64,000 bases of DNA from Ruminococcus flavefaciens. GTDB taxonomy: Bacteria > Bacillota > Clostridia > Oscillospirales > Ruminococcaceae. Shown one piece after another: positions 17,223-25,763 of this stretch. Numbering within the stretch: position 1 is the first letter of the stretch; every line of letters starts with the position of its first letter. The stretch lies in assembly GCF_900143025.1 (NCBI RefSeq), contig NZ_FRCT01000004.1, forward strand, positions 124,001-188,000, written 5' to 3'. Under the pieces are notes generated by a model, which was given only the letters and a program-made list of their open reading frames with translations, was not told where the DNA came from and did not search any database. The translations under genes and the position numbers were made by a program.

Positions 17223-17498
17223 ATGAGAGTATACGAAGGTTATGGAACTGGTCATCCTGTTTACACGATTAACGGAAATGAGGTCTATCAGTGCTATGGT
17301 ACTGGACGTCCTGTCTACACAATTAGTGGAAATCAAATATACCAAGGTTCTGGAACGGAACATCCAGTTTTTACAATAAGAGGTAATCAGTTATATCATG
17401 GCTATGGTACAGGGCATCCAGTCTATACAATTAAGAACAATCAGGTTTTTCAGGGATATGGAACAGGCCATCCTGTATACACAATAAGGGATTATTGA
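17223..17498 (+). CDS. Five-repeat beta-flower protein
   Basis: After MRV the 91-aa protein consists of five tandem 18-residue units with consensus Y.GYGTGHPVYTI.GN.(V/I/L). They cover residues 4-21, 22-39, 40-57, 58-75 and 76-91. The DNA shows a matching 54-bp period. The arrangement fits a small closed five-fold beta propeller-like structure (5-fold beta-flower), in which one strand set forms per repeat. The start at 17223 has GGAACGGAG upstream; the longer in-frame start at 17196 lacks a site. There is no secretion signal. Its role is unknown; such proteins are often found alone in genomic islands. It lies 15 bp before the DnaA-like gene and is probably co-transcribed with it. Confidence 0.8.
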   Translation: MRVYEGYGTGHPVYTINGNEVYQCYGTGRPVYTISGNQIYQGSGTEHPVFTIRGNQLYHGYGTGHPVYTIKNNQVFQGYGTGHPVYTIRDY

Positions 17499-17513
17499 TA
17501 AGGAGGTCGAATT

Positions 17514-18041
17514 ATGCAGGAAAATAAGAAGGGCAGCAGATTCACATTTGACAGCTTTGAGGTCAACAAAACAAACAGCCAAGCTTTTGATAAAGCGAAG
17601 CAGTTTGCCGAAAATACTGACTCAAAGCCGCTTGCAATATTCGGCGGCACAGCAACAGGCAAGACTCATCTGCTATATGCTGTTAAAAATGCGATTGAGC
17701 AGAATGCGTATGAGCTTAATGTGATTCTTACAACAACAACGGATATGGTTTCCTCTCTTACAAATATAATCAGCAATGGCGGTTCAGCAGAGAAGTTCCG
17801 TGAGAAATATTTGCAGGCAGATGTTCTTCTTGTAGATGATATACAGGAACTTGCAGGAAAGGAGAAAACGCAGGACGAGCTTATACTTCTTTTCAATGCG
17901 TTTTACGAATCTAGCAAGCGTTTCATGATGACCTTCTCACAGAAAGAAGCACATGATGGACTTAAAAAACGTTTGTTTAGTCGTGTTTTCTGGGGTGATT
18001 TTGCAGAAATCACAACTGCGTATATTAACAAGCTGATTTAA
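17514..18041 (+). CDS. DnaA-like AAA+ ATPase lacking the DNA-binding domain
   Basis: The 175-aa protein corresponds to domain III of DnaA: an FTFDSFEVNKTN opening, Walker A GGTATGKTH (residues 44-52), Walker B VLLVDDIQELAGKEKTQ (104-120), and a sensor I/arginine-finger-like region (about 138-161, with RLFSRVFWGD). It ends where domain IIIb and the domain IV helix-turn-helix would begin, so it cannot bind the origin as DnaA does. Hda and DnaC-like loaders are comparable stand-alone modules. It may act as a helicase loader or as a DnaA inhibitor encoded by a mobile element. It starts with AAGGAGG, 15 bp after the beta-flower gene. Confidence 0.8.
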   Translation: MQENKKGSRFTFDSFEVNKTNSQAFDKAKQFAENTDSKPLAIFGGTATGKTHLLYAVKNAIEQNAYELNVILTTTTDMVSSLTNIISNGGSAEKFREKYLQADVLLVDDIQELAGKEKTQDELILLFNAFYESSKRFMMTFSQKEAHDGLKKRLFSRVFWGDFAEITTAYINKLI

Positions 18042-18097
18042 ATTGAAAATATAGATAATCAATCGAGGGCTTTGTAGAGAAAATATGGAGGGTTTCG

Positions 18098-19078
18098 ATG
18101 ACCGTAACTGTATATTCAAGAGAAGTAATCGAGCGTATTATAGCAGAAGGATCATTTCCAGCTAATACTGTTGTAATCAGCTTCTACGATCCTGCTATTA
18201 AGCGTATCGACAAGGACTATACCCATGTGGATTACAGCGGAGTGTGCAAGAACGTATTCTATAGCGAGCTTGAGGATCTTGATCTTGAGGTTCTCAAACG
18301 CAAGGGATATACATACGATATTTATTTCCCAGAGGCAGATGATATGGCTATGTTCATTGTAAAAGCCTACAATAGCGGTAAGGATATCATCTGTCAGTGC
18401 GAATACGGTCAGAGCAGAAGCGCAGGCTGTGCTGCGGCTATTCTGGAATACTTCTATCACACTGGCATTTCGATTTTTTCGAATTATAATTACTATCCTA
18501 ACCAAGTCGTATATCACAAAGTGTACGATGCCATAGAAAGGCAGAGACGCTATTACGATAATAAATACTATTTTGCTGCAGATGCAGATGTAATAAAAAA
18601 GAACATTGAAAAACTTAAGCTTCCTGACACACTTCTTGACGGTTATCAGCCGGAAAACAGTCATTCAGTGGTAGATTTCAAGATAGAAATCGAAAGGCAT
18701 TTATCAAAGCAGAATATGCTTTACCATACTCAGGAAGAGATTTTAAATGCCGTGAAAAAAAGCAAACAGCCTATATATGCTTCATTTAGTGTATCTAAGC
18801 TTCGTTACTTGTATTTCGCATTGAATCCTGATGGAGTCGGTACACGTTTCAGATATGGCTACGAGGAGATAACGGTTTACATTTATTTCAACAAGTATTA
18901 CTTCAATAATACAGATCATAAGTTGCCTGTACATCGCCGAAGAGCAGAGAGTAATAACGCATTCATATTAGGTTCAAGAGGTCATTTCAACTCCTTATCA
19001 TTTTTTGGAAAACTGTCATGGGACAGTGAAAGGAAAATGATAGATGCAGTTCCATTTATTATTACAAATCTCAAATGA
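18098..19078 (+). CDS. Protein with dual-specificity phosphatase-like CX5R loop
   Basis: The 326-aa protein has a phosphatase P-loop C101-E-Y-G-Q-S-R107 followed by SAGCAAAILEYF, typical of DSP/cyclin-dependent-kinase-inhibitor-like tyrosine phosphatases found in phages and islands. An acidic EADDMAMF segment (79-86) could supply the general acid. The C-terminal half (about residues 190-326) is not recognised and is rich in Tyr and Phe. A GGAGGG site precedes the ATG. It is followed by a bidirectional terminator shared with the convergent Fic gene. The reaction is probably phosphoester hydrolysis; the substrate is unknown. Confidence 0.7.
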   Translation: MTVTVYSREVIERIIAEGSFPANTVVISFYDPAIKRIDKDYTHVDYSGVCKNVFYSELEDLDLEVLKRKGYTYDIYFPEADDMAMFIVKAYNSGKDIICQCEYGQSRSAGCAAAILEYFYHTGISIFSNYNYYPNQVVYHKVYDAIERQRRYYDNKYYFAADADVIKKNIEKLKLPDTLLDGYQPENSHSVVDFKIEIERHLSKQNMLYHTQEEILNAVKKSKQPIYASFSVSKLRYLYFALNPDGVGTRFRYGYEEITVYIYFNKYYFNNTDHKLPVHRRRAESNNAFILGSRGHFNSLSFFGKLSWDSERKMIDAVPFIITNLK

Positions 19079-19110
19079 TTTATTCTGTTATCAAAATATA
19101 CGTAAAAGAA

Positions 19111-19136
19111 CACCGCCACAGAAGGCGGTGCTTTCA
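19111..19136. terminator. Bidirectional terminator between the phosphatase and Fic genes
   Basis: The stem CACCGCC / GGCGGTG has an ACAGAA loop, with AAAAGAA on the left and CTTTCATT on the right, between convergent genes. A similar hairpin accompanies the Fic fragment near 8440. Confidence 0.8.
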
Positions 19137-20348
19137 TTATGAATCTTCAAAAATTTTATCAGCCGCATCAAGGTCAAGAAGATAATACTTCCTACCTCTC
19201 TGGCGGTTTTCAATAAGCAAATTAGCAGGAATAAGCTTTAACCTGCTTCGCACAGTGTTCTCTGACAATTGCAACTCATTAAGAAGCTCTTCACGAGAGA
19301 TACCGATATTGGAGAAGAGAGCTGCCTGGATAAGCAGTTCGTACATATGAGAGATATCAGTCTTTTCAGCATTTGGTAAGCTAACGATACGCTGGCAATA
19401 GTAATCCCACTTAAACTTCTTATCTTCAAGAGTCTCCAGCAACTGTTGTAACGATATCTCAACTAAATTCAAAAACATCTCCACAAACGGCGTTAGTTCT
19501 GCCTTGTTATGCGGATCATTACATACTTCAAAAGCCTTATAGTACTTGGATATGTTTTCTTTTATCGTATATGATAATCTGAATCCTATCAGAGGATTGA
19601 GTTGTCTTGAAAGAAGATAGCTGCTGATGAAACGACTCGTTCTACCGTTTCCGTCATAGAATGGATGAATGTACCCGAACAGGTAATGAAATACCGATAT
19701 TCTGATGAAAATGTCGATATCATCATCATTCAGCACATTCAGACTCTGGTTCATTGAATCGATTATCTTACTTTCGGGCGATATTCCTTTATGGATAACC
19801 TTCTGAGTAGCTGACTGAACTTCGACACCTGAACGACGGAACAATTCACCATCAGGCAGATTATCAGGATCAGTTGCCTTTATCTCTTCATAGAAGATAT
19901 CGTCATAGACCTTGCGTATATCCTGACAGGACTTAAAAGACATTGTGTGATCATCTTCAAGAGCTGCATACTTAGCAACAAGACCAACGAACCTGTTGCG
20001 TTTATCACGAGTTGATAGATCCTGAAGAATTTCACCGATCTCTTTTCTGGTACTGTGAACACCTTCTATGTTGTTGGTCAGGAGTATTTCATCAATAAGA
20101 CATTTGGATGTGAACTGAGATATTACAAGCTGAGGCAGTGTATTGGTCAATGATTCAACACCTTTATCCAAACGCTCAATCGATATTATCTGTTTGTATA
20201 TCTCAGGGGTCTGACAAATGAATGCAGCATTCTCTCCGATATTTACAGATAGGTGAATAGTATCAGCATCATTATATCTGTTATCGTACTCTGTCTTATA
20301 CTCTTTAGCTCCCATATGGAATAAGACTTTTAACGTTTTCCTTGACAT
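19137..20348 (-). CDS. Fic-family protein with C-terminal winged helix
   Basis: The Fic catalytic motif HPFYDGNGRTSR occupies residues 228-239. An N-terminal inhibitory motif of the S/TxxxE(G/N) type, TNNIEG, is at 91-96, so this is a self-inhibited class II enzyme. The last 60 residues (RSRLKLIPANLLIENRQ and following) form a winged helix that may allow autoregulation. Fic enzymes transfer AMP or related groups to protein hydroxyls. The start at 20348 (MSRKTLK) is chosen because AAGGAG ends 9 nt upstream; the frame also stays open to 20453. The gene has a consensus promoter at 20478-20506. A decayed copy of its tail lies at 8456-8586. Confidence 0.9.
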   Translation of the reverse strand: MSRKTLKVLFHMGAKEYKTEYDNRYNDADTIHLSVNIGENAAFICQTPEIYKQIISIERLDKGVESLTNTLPQLVISQFTSKCLIDEILLTNNIEGVHSTRKEIGEILQDLSTRDKRNRFVGLVAKYAALEDDHTMSFKSCQDIRKVYDDIFYEEIKATDPDNLPDGELFRRSGVEVQSATQKVIHKGISPESKIIDSMNQSLNVLNDDDIDIFIRISVFHYLFGYIHPFYDGNGRTSRFISSYLLSRQLNPLIGFRLSYTIKENISKYYKAFEVCNDPHNKAELTPFVEMFLNLVEISLQQLLETLEDKKFKWDYYCQRIVSLPNAEKTDISHMYELLIQAALFSNIGISREELLNELQLSENTVRSRLKLIPANLLIENRQRGRKYYLLDLDAADKIFEDS

Positions 20349-20477
20349 ATATCTCATCTCCTTACTGCCTGTAGTGAGTATTATTGAACACTCTGAATCA
20401 AATATGCATTGAGTATGTATATGAATAATCCACTGTGCAAAACGCAAATACATATCACTTTTGAGTTTTACACCTTG

Positions 20478-20506
20478 ATTATATCACATCTAAGCGCAAA
20501 AGTCAA
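20478..20506 (-). promoter_or_regulatory. Promoter of the Fic gene
   Basis: TTGACT (20506-20501) and TATAAT (20483-20478) have a 17-bp spacer. The spacer end GATGTGA matches the dyad half-site at 12745-12750, and the spacer start TTTGCG resembles the BREX promoter. Confidence 0.85.
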
Positions 20507-20982
20507 TAAGAAACGGAGATTCCCCAATGACGAAGAGGCCATAATAATTCTTACTAATTTTCAAAATAGGACATCCTTGCCAAGCAGTTCGATAATGTAT
20601 ATATCATCGAATGGGATCGTCGTCTTAACGGCCTTCAACAACCAATACTTAGGATTGATTTCATTTTGAAGAAGAGCTATTTTTAGATCTCAAACTCACC
20701 TTATATTCATTTCTTATCAATGAATATGCTATAATATTGCATATTGTTTCACTAACATTTTGAGAATCCATATACATCAATTCATCTGACGGAAGAGAAC
20801 CAAGGTAGATCATACCGTCTTTCACAAGCGAATACTAAATTGATATCATAAATTTGCTTTTTGATTTGTTTGAAAAAAGAATATGGTCGTGTTAGAATAT
20901 ATATGATTATTTGAATTCTTGATATATATATTATTCTTATGAAGCAATTTCATTAATAAAATTATATGAAAGGAAGAATAGT
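20507..20982. other. Intergenic region with a possible short minus-strand gene remnant
   Basis: On the minus strand 20825 to 20661 reads VKDGMIYLGSLPSDELMYM..., ending in a stop, with a TAG just upstream and no Shine-Dalgarno. It looks like a 50-residue piece of a degraded gene rather than a functional one. The promoter of the PHP gene should lie in the AT-rich last 100 bp, but I see no strong match. GAAAGGAAG precedes the ATG at 20983. Confidence 0.4.
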
Positions 20983-21756
20983 ATGAAAGCGAATTATCAT
21001 ACGCATACATATCGTTGTAAGCACGGTAAAGGTACAGATAGAGAGTTTATAGAACAGGCTATTGCAAGCGGGTTAAAGGTGCTCGGTTTCTCAGATCATT
21101 GTCCTTGGGTATATGACAATGATTATGAATCTCCTATAAGAATGCAGCCGTCAGATCTTGATGATTATTTCTCATCGCTTCTCTCGCTCAAAAAAGAATA
21201 TGAAAAGGATATTACTATATACATAGGCTTTGAATCTGAATATATTCCTGAGCTCATGGAGAAGCAGGATCAGTTGCTATCAGGTTATCCTGTTGATTAT
21301 ATGATCCTCGGTCAGCATTATAACGAGCCTGAATACAATTCCCACTATAACGGACACGGCACAAACAGCTTGAAACAGTTTACGCGATACATAGACCTGA
21401 TTATCGAAGGTATGGACTCAGGACGATATAAGTATGTAGCCCACCCTGATCTATTATATTATGCTGGTGAAGAATCCACAAGAGTAGAACAGTACACGCG
21501 ATTATGCAAGTATTTCAAGGAGCATGAGCTTCCAATAGAAATCAACCTTATAGGACTCAAAAATGGACTTCATTATCCGTCTGACAGGCTTCTTAGAATA
21601 GCTCATGAAGTAGTAAATACAGCTATTATCGGCATAGACGCACATACCCCGAATCTTATAGGTGATATAGCTTCAATAGAGCTTGGAAATACTGTAGCTG
21701 AGAATTACGGTATAGAACTTATTGATTATCTCCCAGGACTTGAGCCTAAAATATAA
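20983..21756 (+). CDS. PHP-domain phosphatase, histidinol-phosphatase (HisJ) family
   Basis: The 257-aa protein starts MKANYHTHTYRCKHG, the PHP motif I HxH. Further metal-ligand motifs are FSDHCPW (near 38-44), ESEY (near 87-90), H134 region, AHPDLLYY (about 153) and GIDAHTP (near 225). PHP proteins bind two or three divalent metals and hydrolyse phosphoesters. HisJ members make L-histidinol from its phosphate. No other histidine genes are nearby, so the true substrate could differ. It is monocistronic: its terminator starts 4 bp after the stop. The flanking genes are unrelated accessory genes. Confidence 0.8.
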   Translation: MKANYHTHTYRCKHGKGTDREFIEQAIASGLKVLGFSDHCPWVYDNDYESPIRMQPSDLDDYFSSLLSLKKEYEKDITIYIGFESEYIPELMEKQDQLLSGYPVDYMILGQHYNEPEYNSHYNGHGTNSLKQFTRYIDLIIEGMDSGRYKYVAHPDLLYYAGEESTRVEQYTRLCKYFKEHELPIEINLIGLKNGLHYPSDRLLRIAHEVVNTAIIGIDAHTPNLIGDIASIELGNTVAENYGIELIDYLPGLEPKI

Positions 21757-21760
21757 AAAT

Positions 21761-21792
21761 AACAGGAGGGATCACCCTCCTGTTTCTTTTTT
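21761..21792 (+). terminator. Terminator of the PHP gene
   Basis: A perfect 10-bp stem AACAGGAGGG / CCCTCCTGTT with an ATCA loop is followed by TCTTTTTT. Confidence 0.9.
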
Positions 21793-21830
21793 ATTATTAT
21801 ATGAATCTTTAATATGTTTTTCCAAAACGA

Positions 21831-21851
21831 ATGCCGCCACGAAGGCGGCAT
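21831..21851 (-). terminator. Hairpin downstream of the dockerin pseudogene
   Basis: The stem ATGCCGCC / GGCGGCAT has an ACGAA loop. On the minus strand a T-rich stretch follows. Confidence 0.65.
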
Positions 21852-21901
21852 AGTAAATATATGCATTTAATTACAGTCTTTATCGGATTATGATATGACT
21901 A

Positions 21902-22321
21902 TTATTTTGTTTTTATGTATTCTTCTAATGCTGCAACATTTTCTTTTGTTGTCGATACATAAGCATAGTATGCTAGAATATTTGACACATCAACCGCATT
22001 TATTGCACCGTCATTATTCACATCGGCTGGCTTTTTCTGCTGCTGATTATAATCGCCGTCCTTATCTGTGAATATAAGCGCGTAATAAGCAAGAACAGAT
22101 AATACGTCAACAGCATTAATCTGTTTATCTCCATTTACGTCACCTAATAAGAACTGATCGTCCACTGTATATACAGCCTTTATTTTTACAGTCAATCCCT
22201 GAGGATAGTTTCACAGCCATTTACCGTTAGCGAAGGTAATTTTAAGGGTATTGAACACTATATTTCCCTGAGACACATTATTGTCCAGAGTGACATTGTA
22301 TGATCCGCTGCTTATCTTACT
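21902..22321 (-). pseudogene. Remnant of a cellulosomal protein: beta-sandwich end plus dockerin
   Basis: The 97-codon frame from 22195 has two dockerin calcium loops (GDVNGDKQINAVDVLSVLAYYA and DVNNDGAINAVDVSNILAYYAY). Its frame continues upstream through ISSGSYNVTLDNN...GNIVF and LKITFANGKWL, interrupted by an in-frame TGA (near 22212) and closed by TAA at 22322. No catalytic or signal portion remains. It is the tail of a secreted dockerin protein inactivated by truncation and a nonsense change. The LAYYA dockerin sequence is of Ruminococcus type. Confidence 0.8.
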
Positions 22322-22330
22322 TTAATAGCG

Positions 22331-22361
22331 CAAATATTCCGTCCAATGGACGGAATATTTG
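22331..22361 (-). terminator. Terminator of the 998-aa dockerin gene
   Basis: A 14-bp perfect stem CAAATATTCCGTCC / GGACGGAATATTTG with an AAT loop lies directly after the stop at 22368 on the minus strand. Confidence 0.75.
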
Positions 22362-22367
22362 TAATTA

Positions 22368-25364
22368 TTATTGATTAGGATCAAGAGTATTTATTATTTT
22401 GAGAAGATATTTTTGTATTTTCAATGCATCATTTCCTGTAAGGCCTTTAGTCGATATATCGACATCTGCCTGTAGCATTCCTTTCTGTGTTATAGCACTG
22501 GGTGATGTTCCGCCATATCCATATTTATTTGGATTGGCAATTGATTGCATAATCAGTACTGCATCTGACAGATCAACTTCGTCATCGCAATTTGCATCGC
22601 CAAAAAACATTATAGTTGAAACATAGTCAGCTGATGCTGTAAAATAACCTGGGCTACCTTTTTCGTCAACGCATGCATATTGAGTATTGATTATTTCAGG
22701 GTTATACTTTGTTCCATTTCCACCAATTAATGAATTGCAGCCATTAAATAAAACAGTATTAACAATTTTCGATGTAATCTTCCATTTGTTAGATACTATT
22801 ATCTTTTTGAGATCTGAACAGAAGTTGAACATTCTATCTGCATTTATTAATGATGAAATATTAAAACTTGTTAGGTCTAATGAAGTAAGGTTACTGCAAT
22901 TATAAAACATTGTCTCCATATTTATAACATTTGATGTATCAAAGCTGTTGATATTCAATGAAGTTAGGTGATTACAGTTTGCAAACATACTTCCCATATC
23001 AGTTACTCGTGAAGTATTAAAGTTTTTCAGATCAAGTGATGTAAGACTATAGCATTGAGCAAACATACTGTTCATATTGTTAACATTCGAAGTATCGAAT
23101 TTGCTTAGATCAAGATTAATAAGTTTATCGCATCCAAAGAACATTTGCTTCATATTTGTAACATTTGAAGTATCAAAATTACTGATATTAATTGATGAAA
23201 TCATCGGACAGTTAATGAACATACTACACATATTTGTTACTTTTGAAGTATTGAAGCTGCTAAGATATACTGATGAAAGGTTGTTGCAGTTATCAAACAT
23301 TTCTGCCATTTTAGTAACGTTTGAAGTATCAAAACTTCTTAGATCTAATGTTTTCACTTTAGTACAGTATAGGAACATATCGCTCATATCCGTTACCTGT
23401 GATGTATCTGCATTTTCAAGTTCAAATGTTTCGGCGGAAAGTGAAGAAAATAGGCCTTTACTGTTTTCAGGGAATATTGTTGTTTTTTCGGTAACAACTT
23501 TCTTGACTTTGTTATTGTTTCTATATGGTTTTATATCATCAACAGTTATAGCTCCTTTGAGTGTCAATATACCTGTTCCTTCGTCAAACTCGACATTATT
23601 CTTTCCTTTTGATACAGTTACCCTGAGGATAACAGTATCATCATCACTATTTGATACGAAAATCATTGCGCTGCCGATAGTTCTTGCAGTTATTACTCCT
23701 GATTTAGAAACTGTTGCAATGCTCTTATCACTTGACTCATAAGTCAAGTTAGATTGATTTGCGGTAATAGCAAACTGTTCTCCTACCGTAAGAGAAATAC
23801 TGTTTTCTTCAAGTTCGAGAGGCGGCAGTGTTGAAGTTGTTGATATTTTTGATGTAATTGTAGTTGTTGATGTTGTCGTAGTTTTCTTGCTAGTTGTCGT
23901 GGTTGATTTTGATGTTGTCGTAGTTTTCTTACTAGTTGTCGTGGTTGGTTTTGATGTTGTTGTAGTTTTCTTACTAGTTGTCGTGGTTGGTTTTGATGTT
24001 GTTGTAGTTTTCTTACTAGTTGTCGTGGTTGGTTTTGATGTTGTTGTAGTTTTCTTACTAGTTACTGTTGAAGTGGTTGTTATTTTGGTTGTAGTAGTTG
24101 TTATTTTTAATGGATCTTTTTCTTCTATTTTGGTGAATTGATCTTTATATCCGCATATTTGTGTCGAATTACTGTTATTTGATGTTACTGTTCCTGAATT
24201 AGAACATCCATAAAAATTTGAAGATGATGTACTTCCGCATATACAGCCTACATTGGTTTCAACAGTTACTGTTGGTTTACCTTTATTAGCGGTGTTTAAG
24301 CGATAACATTTTTTTAGATTATAGTATGTATTGCCGTAATTATTAGTATATGTTGAAATAGTTTCTCCTGTTTCATAATTTATCGAAGGGGTTGCTCCTT
24401 CTTTTATTTTATTTTTGCAAATAATAGTTCCAGAATTTTTACAAGAATAAAAATTCACAATTTGAGCATTACCACATATACCTCCAACATATAGTTTTGA
24501 ATCAACGTTGTCATAGCGTAGATAGCATTCATAATATATTTTTTTATTTACGCTGTCTATAGTTTCAACATTACTCGTATATACGACGGTTTTAGATTGA
24601 AGTGGAGTCGCAGTTGCATTAATACTTCCATTTGTATATGTACATTCTCTTATAGTGGCACTTGACGAATAACCGCATATTCCTCCCACATACATTGCTG
24701 AGAAATGGCGATCTGTAGAACGTGTTATATTAACGGAAGAGCTACAGTTTAAAAGCATTCCTCCAGTTTGTTTACCACATATTCCACCGATATATATGTT
24801 ATCATACGGGTAACTCATGCCATTTTGAGATGCAGGAGTATTGCATGTGATATAGCCGCTGACATTACAATTGAACATATTTCCATTACTTTCGTTTGCT
24901 ATTATTCCAATTAATGGAGTTTTGGATGAATCCTGGGAGGTTATGTTCGAATTGAACGATATTTTTTCGATAGTACCGCTATTCTTTTTTATAAATGGAT
25001 TTTTTAATCCTGATATAGAATGATTCATTCCGTTGATAATTCCTTCAAAAGTATCCATTGAGTTTAAGCTATAATTGCTGAAACTAAAGTTATTTTGGAG
25101 GTAAAAAGTTTTGTTTTTAAATGTGTCACCAGATATATTTAAATTCACAAGACCTGCAAGCTGTTCTGCTGTATTTATTTGAAATTCTGTTTTTGTATTG
25201 TCATACCACGAAGTATCATAATTTCCGCTCCACACTTTGGTGGTATTAGAACTATCATCAGCTGAACCAACTAAAATTAATGTGTTTTTCGTAAAGGTAT
25301 TGCTTATGCTTCCAATCATACATATGCAAGCAGTAAAACCAGCTAATAGCTTATTAAATTTCAT
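22368..25364 (-). CDS. Large secreted BspA-like (DUF285) dockerin protein
   Basis: The 998-aa protein has a signal peptide (residues 1-30). The N-terminal region (about 45-400) has repeated GGICG/GTV-type turns, like GLUG-type adhesin repeats. A Thr/Lys/Ser-rich linker (about 415-510) follows, built from a 14-residue repeat. A BIG2-like domain comes next (about 515-590, VGEQFAITANQSNLTYES). Eight 24-residue BspA-type leucine-rich repeats (about 650-845) have consensus FDTSNVTNM..MF..C..L..LDLS. The C-terminal dockerin (about 920-990) carries DANCDDEVDLSDAVLIMQ and ADVDISTKGLTGNDALKIQ. BspA repeats bind proteins or surfaces, so this may be a cell- or substrate-adhesion subunit of a cellulosome. 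GGGGATG precedes the start. Confidence 0.9.
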   Translation of the reverse strand: MKFNKLLAGFTACICMIGSISNTFTKNTLILVGSADDSSNTTKVWSGNYDTSWYDNTKTEFQINTAEQLAGLVNLNISGDTFKNKTFYLQNNFSFSNYSLNSMDTFEGIINGMNHSISGLKNPFIKKNSGTIEKISFNSNITSQDSSKTPLIGIIANESNGNMFNCNVSGYITCNTPASQNGMSYPYDNIYIGGICGKQTGGMLLNCSSSVNITRSTDRHFSAMYVGGICGYSSSATIRECTYTNGSINATATPLQSKTVVYTSNVETIDSVNKKIYYECYLRYDNVDSKLYVGGICGNAQIVNFYSCKNSGTIICKNKIKEGATPSINYETGETISTYTNNYGNTYYNLKKCYRLNTANKGKPTVTVETNVGCICGSTSSSNFYGCSNSGTVTSNNSNSTQICGYKDQFTKIEEKDPLKITTTTTKITTTSTVTSKKTTTTSKPTTTTSKKTTTTSKPTTTTSKKTTTTSKPTTTTSKKTTTTSKSTTTTSKKTTTTSTTTITSKISTTSTLPPLELEENSISLTVGEQFAITANQSNLTYESSDKSIATVSKSGVITARTIGSAMIFVSNSDDDTVILRVTVSKGKNNVEFDEGTGILTLKGAITVDDIKPYRNNNKVKKVVTEKTTIFPENSKGLFSSLSAETFELENADTSQVTDMSDMFLYCTKVKTLDLRSFDTSNVTKMAEMFDNCNNLSSVYLSSFNTSKVTNMCSMFINCPMISSINISNFDTSNVTNMKQMFFGCDKLINLDLSKFDTSNVNNMNSMFAQCYSLTSLDLKNFNTSRVTDMGSMFANCNHLTSLNINSFDTSNVINMETMFYNCSNLTSLDLTSFNISSLINADRMFNFCSDLKKIIVSNKWKITSKIVNTVLFNGCNSLIGGNGTKYNPEIINTQYACVDEKGSPGYFTASADYVSTIMFFGDANCDDEVDLSDAVLIMQSIANPNKYGYGGTSPSAITQKGMLQADVDISTKGLTGNDALKIQKYLLKIINTLDPNQ
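23872..24063 (-). repeat. 42-bp tandem repeat encoding the Thr-rich linker
   Basis: Four full 42-bp units (starting 23872, 23914, 23956 and 23998) and a partial fifth are almost identical. They encode KKTTTTSKPTTTTS on the minus strand. Near identity suggests recent expansion by slippage or recombination. Confidence 0.9.
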
Positions 25365-25723
25365 ATTTTCATCCCCTTTTTCGAAGCATGTTTTTTATTA
25401 CTTTTACAAATATAATTTAATAATATAAAGAATTCTTCTTTATATTATTATAATAACATTTTATTTGCACATATATGAGAATAATTTGTTAATATTGCTT
25501 TGCCGAAGAAGAATTTGTAACAATCCATAAATAAGTGCACTACCATTTGTATATTTTTTCTTATAATACGCCCTACGCGCTGTATCTAAGCATTAAAATA
25601 TACATATTGTAGATGTTTACATAAAAACCTTTTGTAACTCAAATTCAGAATATAAGACAATAAATTATAAAAATGATGTTAGTTATTATGATAAAAGATT
25701 CCACTAATTTAATGAAAAGCTGC
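25365..25723. other. AT-rich intergenic region upstream of the BspA-like gene
   Basis: No gene is visible. Dense TATAAT-like words occur on both strands, so no single promoter can be chosen. The leader of the BspA-like gene lies at its left end. Confidence 0.4.
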
Positions 25724-25754
25724 TTGGCAATGATATGTATTCAATCATTGCCAA
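25724..25754 (-). terminator. Terminator of the small relaxase operon
   Basis: An 11-bp stem TTGGCAATGAT / ATCATTGCCAA with a 9-nt loop lies 10 bp beyond the relaxase stop on the minus strand. Confidence 0.6.
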
Positions 25755-25763
25755 ATTACTTTC

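Noticed and set aside
23887..24141. Val-rich plus-strand ORF, and the same DNA as a possible CRISPR-like array
   Set aside because: The 42-bp repeats have no spacers; they encode the Thr-rich linker of the dockerin protein on the minus strand.
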